Below, in pieces: positions 61,891 through 64,000 of a DNA stretch of 64,000 bases (positions within the stretch are counted from its first letter, which is position 1; each line of letters starts with the position of its first letter). The notes under the pieces were generated by a model. It was not told where the DNA came from. It did no database searches and saw only the letters and a program-made list of their open reading frames with translations. The stretch comes from Clostridia bacterium (GTDB taxonomy: Bacteria > Bacillota > Clostridia > Oscillospirales > Acutalibacteraceae): assembly GCA_017537365.1 (NCBI GenBank), contig JAFYKZ010000010.1:62001-126000 (forward strand), in the 5' to 3' direction. Position numbers and translations under genes: made by a program.

Positions 61891-61935
61891 AAACCCCAAT
61901 CACCCGCCTAAACATCGGTGATTGGGGTTTTATTA
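61891..61935 (+). terminator. Strong hairpin with T tail before the YitT gene
   Basis: Perfect 14-base arms AAACCCCAATCACC (61891-61904) and complement (61917-61930), then TTATTATTTT. What it terminates is unclear, since no gene lies between it and the tRNA terminator. Confidence 0.8.
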
Positions 61936-61977
61936 TTTTCTACCAAAAATCTGGTTAAACTAAATCATGGTGATATT

Positions 61978-62835
61978 ATGAAAAATTTTGAAATTAAACG
62001 CTTTTTAAAAGATTTAATATTTTATTTAATCGGTGGCTTTATTTTTTCGGCGGCGGTTACTATGTTTATCTCCGCAAACGAAATCTCACCCGGCGGTTTT
62101 GCAGGTATTGCAACCATTATAAATTTTCTAACCCGTATACCTAGCGGTATCACTCTTTTTATTTTAAATATTCCTATACTTATTTTAGGTTTTCTTAAAT
62201 TCGGCGGTTTCTTTATAATCAAAACTGCACTTGCAACCTCTATCGCCTCTTTTATGCTCACTGTTTCTGATTTAATACTTCCCTCAGTAAAACTCGACCG
62301 CGTTTTAGCGGCGGTTTTCGGTGGTATTTTAATGGGACTGGGTCTTAGCCTCGTTATGCTCAGAGGCGCTACAACAGGCGGTGTTGATATTATCGCAAAG
62401 CTCATAAACAAAAAATTCAGACATTTAACGGTTGGCAGAATTATTTTAATTATTGATGCGGGTGTTATAGCAATCGCCTCTATAATTTACCGAAACTTTG
62501 AAACCGCGCTATATTCAATTATTGCGATGTTTTTATCCTCTTTTGTTATGGATAAAATGCTTTACGGTGCAGACAAAGGCAAGCTTGTTTATATTATAAC
62601 CGCCTCACCTGACGAAATTTGCAAAGAAATCATAACAACATTACGCCGCGGTGTTACAAGACTATCGGTTAAAGGCGGTTATACCTCAGAAGAAAGAACT
62701 ATGCTGATGTGCATCGTAAGACGCTACGAGGTTTCGGGAATTTACGATATAATCAACCGCACCGATAATAATGCTTTTATAGTTATCGGTGATGTTGGCG
62801 AAATTATCGGTGAGGGATTTAAACCGTTTTCTTGA
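61978..62835 (+). CDS. YitT-family membrane protein
   Basis: This 285-residue protein has five to six hydrophobic segments (SAAVTMFISANEISPGGFAGIA near 20-42 and GATTGGVDIIAKLI near 125-138 are hallmarks) and a cytoplasmic DUF2179 domain (about 200-283; GVTRLSVKGGYTSEERTMLMCIV). Function is not established; the soluble domain may bind a ligand. The longest frame runs back into the terminator at 61891, so the ATG at 61978 after GGTGA is the start. Confidence 0.9.
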   Translation: MKNFEIKRFLKDLIFYLIGGFIFSAAVTMFISANEISPGGFAGIATIINFLTRIPSGITLFILNIPILILGFLKFGGFFIIKTALATSIASFMLTVSDLILPSVKLDRVLAAVFGGILMGLGLSLVMLRGATTGGVDIIAKLINKKFRHLTVGRIILIIDAGVIAIASIIYRNFETALYSIIAMFLSSFVMDKMLYGADKGKLVYIITASPDEICKEIITTLRRGVTRLSVKGGYTSEERTMLMCIVRRYEVSGIYDIINRTDNNAFIVIGDVGEIIGEGFKPFS

Positions 62836-62871
62836 AACACAGTATTATGTAAACCAAAATATAAAAATTAA

Positions 62872-62900
62872 TTGACTTTATACGCCATATAAAATATAAT
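62872..62900 (+). promoter_or_regulatory. Promoter of ymdB
   Basis: TTGACT (62872-62877), 17 bases, TATAAT (62895-62900), 33 bases before the ATG. Confidence 0.88.
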
Positions 62901-62933
62901 AATTGTGTATGAATATAAAAAGGTGGTGGGTTT

Positions 62934-63722
62934 ATGCGTTTGCTTGCAATAGGTGATGTTTGCGGTCCTTTCGGCTGCGAATACATACGCCGTGCCCTAC
63001 CCTCTTTAAAGCGCGAAAAAGGCATTGATGTTACGATAATAAACGGCGAAAACTCTGCCGACGGGAATGGTATAACCCCTTATAGCGCCGAGTTTTTATT
63101 CAACTGCGGCGCGGATATTATAACGGGTGGCAATCATTCGTTAAGGCGCGCCGAAATTAACGATATGCTGGATAATAACCCGTTTTTACTTCGCCCCCAT
63201 AATTTAAGTGAGGCAGAGTATGGCTCGGGATACTGCCTTGCGGATTTTGGAAGTTTCAGTATGGCGGTTATAAATCTTTCAGGGGTTATTTATCTCGAAA
63301 GGTCGGCTGCAACTAATCCGTTTGCCGCCGCAGATGAGCTTATAGAAAAAGCAAAGGCGGACTGTGCTTCGGTAATCGCGGTTGATTTTCACGCTGAAGC
63401 TACAAGTGAAAAACGCGCGTTAGGTCTTTATTTAGACGGAAAGATTTCCGCCTTTTTCGGCACTCATACCCACATCCAAACTGCCGACGAGCAAATTTTA
63501 GAAAATGGCACAGGATATATCACCGACCTCGGTATGACAGGGGTTAAAAACTCTGTTTTAGGGGTTAAATCCGATATAATTATAAACAGATTAAAGGATA
63601 ACGATATGTCTAAATTCGTATTTGCCGAGGGCAAATGTTTTTTAAACGGTTGTATATTTGACATAGACCTCAAAACCGGGAAAACAACACATATAGAAAG
63701 AGTAACTTTAAATGAAATATAA
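62934..63722 (+). CDS. ymdB: YmdB-family metallophosphoesterase
   Basis: This 262-residue protein matches the YmdB phosphodiesterase family, which hydrolyses cyclic nucleotides in vitro and affects multicellular states in Bacillus. Metal motifs are GDVCGPFG (7-14), NGENSADGNG, GGNHSLRRAEI, DFHAEATSEK and GTHTHIQTAD. The GNH motif is followed by SLRR instead of the common TWD, a small deviation. It overlaps the following lipoprotein gene by 11 bases, so they are coupled. Confidence 0.9.
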   Translation: MRLLAIGDVCGPFGCEYIRRALPSLKREKGIDVTIINGENSADGNGITPYSAEFLFNCGADIITGGNHSLRRAEINDMLDNNPFLLRPHNLSEAEYGSGYCLADFGSFSMAVINLSGVIYLERSAATNPFAAADELIEKAKADCASVIAVDFHAEATSEKRALGLYLDGKISAFFGTHTHIQTADEQILENGTGYITDLGMTGVKNSVLGVKSDIIINRLKDNDMSKFVFAEGKCFLNGCIFDIDLKTGKTTHIERVTLNEI

Positions 63723-64000
63723 AAAAATACTAGCCTTAATTTTGGCATCGGTTTTATTATTTTCAGTTTGCGGTTGCAAGGATAAACCTGAAAACTCAGG
63801 TTCTACTAATGAGAGTGGACAAGTCTCCTCAAAAAGCCGAGATTACCTGAAGTTTGCTTTATTCTGCGGCAGATAGCTTTAATCCTTATACCGCAAAAAC
63901 CGATATTAACCGCCAGCTTTGCCAATTAATATTCGAGCCTCTTTTAGTGCTTGATAATGAATTTAAACCTGAATATAAAATAGCTTCATCGGTAGAAATT
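63712..64000 (+). pseudogene. Peptide-type ABC substrate-binding lipoprotein, frameshifted, cut by window end
   Basis: From the ATG at 63712 the frame gives a lipoprotein signal with lipobox SVCGC, a Ser/Gly linker, then stops at 63874. From about 63851 a second frame continues open to the window end and reads LLYSAADSFNPYTAKTD and NRQLCQLIFEPLLVLD, the typical start of family 5 peptide-binding proteins. One extra base near 63849-63852 (CTGAAG for CTGAG) would explain it. It is either a disrupted gene or a sequence error. Confidence 0.75.

Noticed and set aside
61918-61977. Longer start of the YitT protein
   Set aside because: It begins inside a terminator hairpin and has no ribosome binding site; the ATG at 61978 matches the family start.

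Overview
The window looks like chromosomal DNA of an AT-rich, Gram-positive, spore-forming bacterium of the class Clostridia, possibly Oscillospirales. The evidence is strong AGGAGG-type ribosome binding sites, many near-consensus sigma-A promoters (TTGACA, 17 bp, TATAAT), a T-box leader, an L10 leader, a SpoVT-type sporulation regulator, wall-teichoic-acid-type genes, a dockerin protein and PduL as the probable phosphotransacetylase. The species cannot be named from the sequence alone.

Layout, left part (1-27.4 kb, mostly minus strand). A Trk potassium system (the start of trkH, then trkA) and a CPA2 antiporter are followed by a lone MazF toxin and metA. Next is a T-box-controlled four-gene operon read right to left from 10.8 kb: a LeuA-like protein that has lost its catalytic residues, a TIM-barrel/acyl-CoA-synthetase fusion, an amidohydrolase and metY. 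MetA carries Glu111, so it probably makes O-acetylhomoserine for MetY. A second minus-strand operon (17.7 to 10.8 kb) encodes a response regulator, histidine kinase, peptidoglycan amidase, DedA-type membrane protein and a MacB-like ABC exporter, which looks like an envelope-stress module. On the plus strand come a Xer-type recombinase, pduL, hemW, a phosphatase and serS. After them, on the minus strand, are a small self-regulating XRE repressor, a DUF1846 protein, a VanY-like carboxypeptidase and lepA.

Middle (27.5-38.9 kb, plus strand). tRNA-Met and tRNA-Glu precede a secreted CHAP/SH3/dockerin protein that sits behind a long structured leader ending in a terminator. An export and glycosyltransferase cluster of wall-teichoic-acid type follows: a TagGH-like ABC pair, a two-domain glycosyltransferase, a TagB/F-like transferase, a TagD-like cytidylyltransferase, another glycosyltransferase and a TagA-like protein. 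rplM-rpsI come next.

Right part (38.9-64 kb). This holds an unknown protein, tex, a DMT permease, a Gld-type ABC system with its DUF4340 partner, an FAD-dependent oxidoreductase, an ECF S component, an alpha/beta hydrolase, a second potassium system (KtrB/KtrA type), a YbjQ protein, an SLC13-like permease and a lipoprotein. A restriction-modification island (two methyltransferases, a small protein and an HNH nuclease) is inserted just before spoVT, and a degraded copy of the spoVT start lies at its other side. rplJ-rplL with the L10 leader, tRNA-Gly, a YitT protein, ymdB and a frameshifted peptide-binding lipoprotein close the window.

Scattered between genes are palindromic repeats bounded by GTAGGG and CCCTAC, whose arms change in a compensatory way between copies. 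The best candidates for new biology are the T-box operon with its probable pseudoenzyme, the 28.4-kb structured leader, the XRE locus with a divergent promoter driving a predicted ~70-nt RNA, and the restriction-modification island at spoVT. Start codons were moved from the longest reading frame wherever a better ribosome binding site or a promoter position argued for it.
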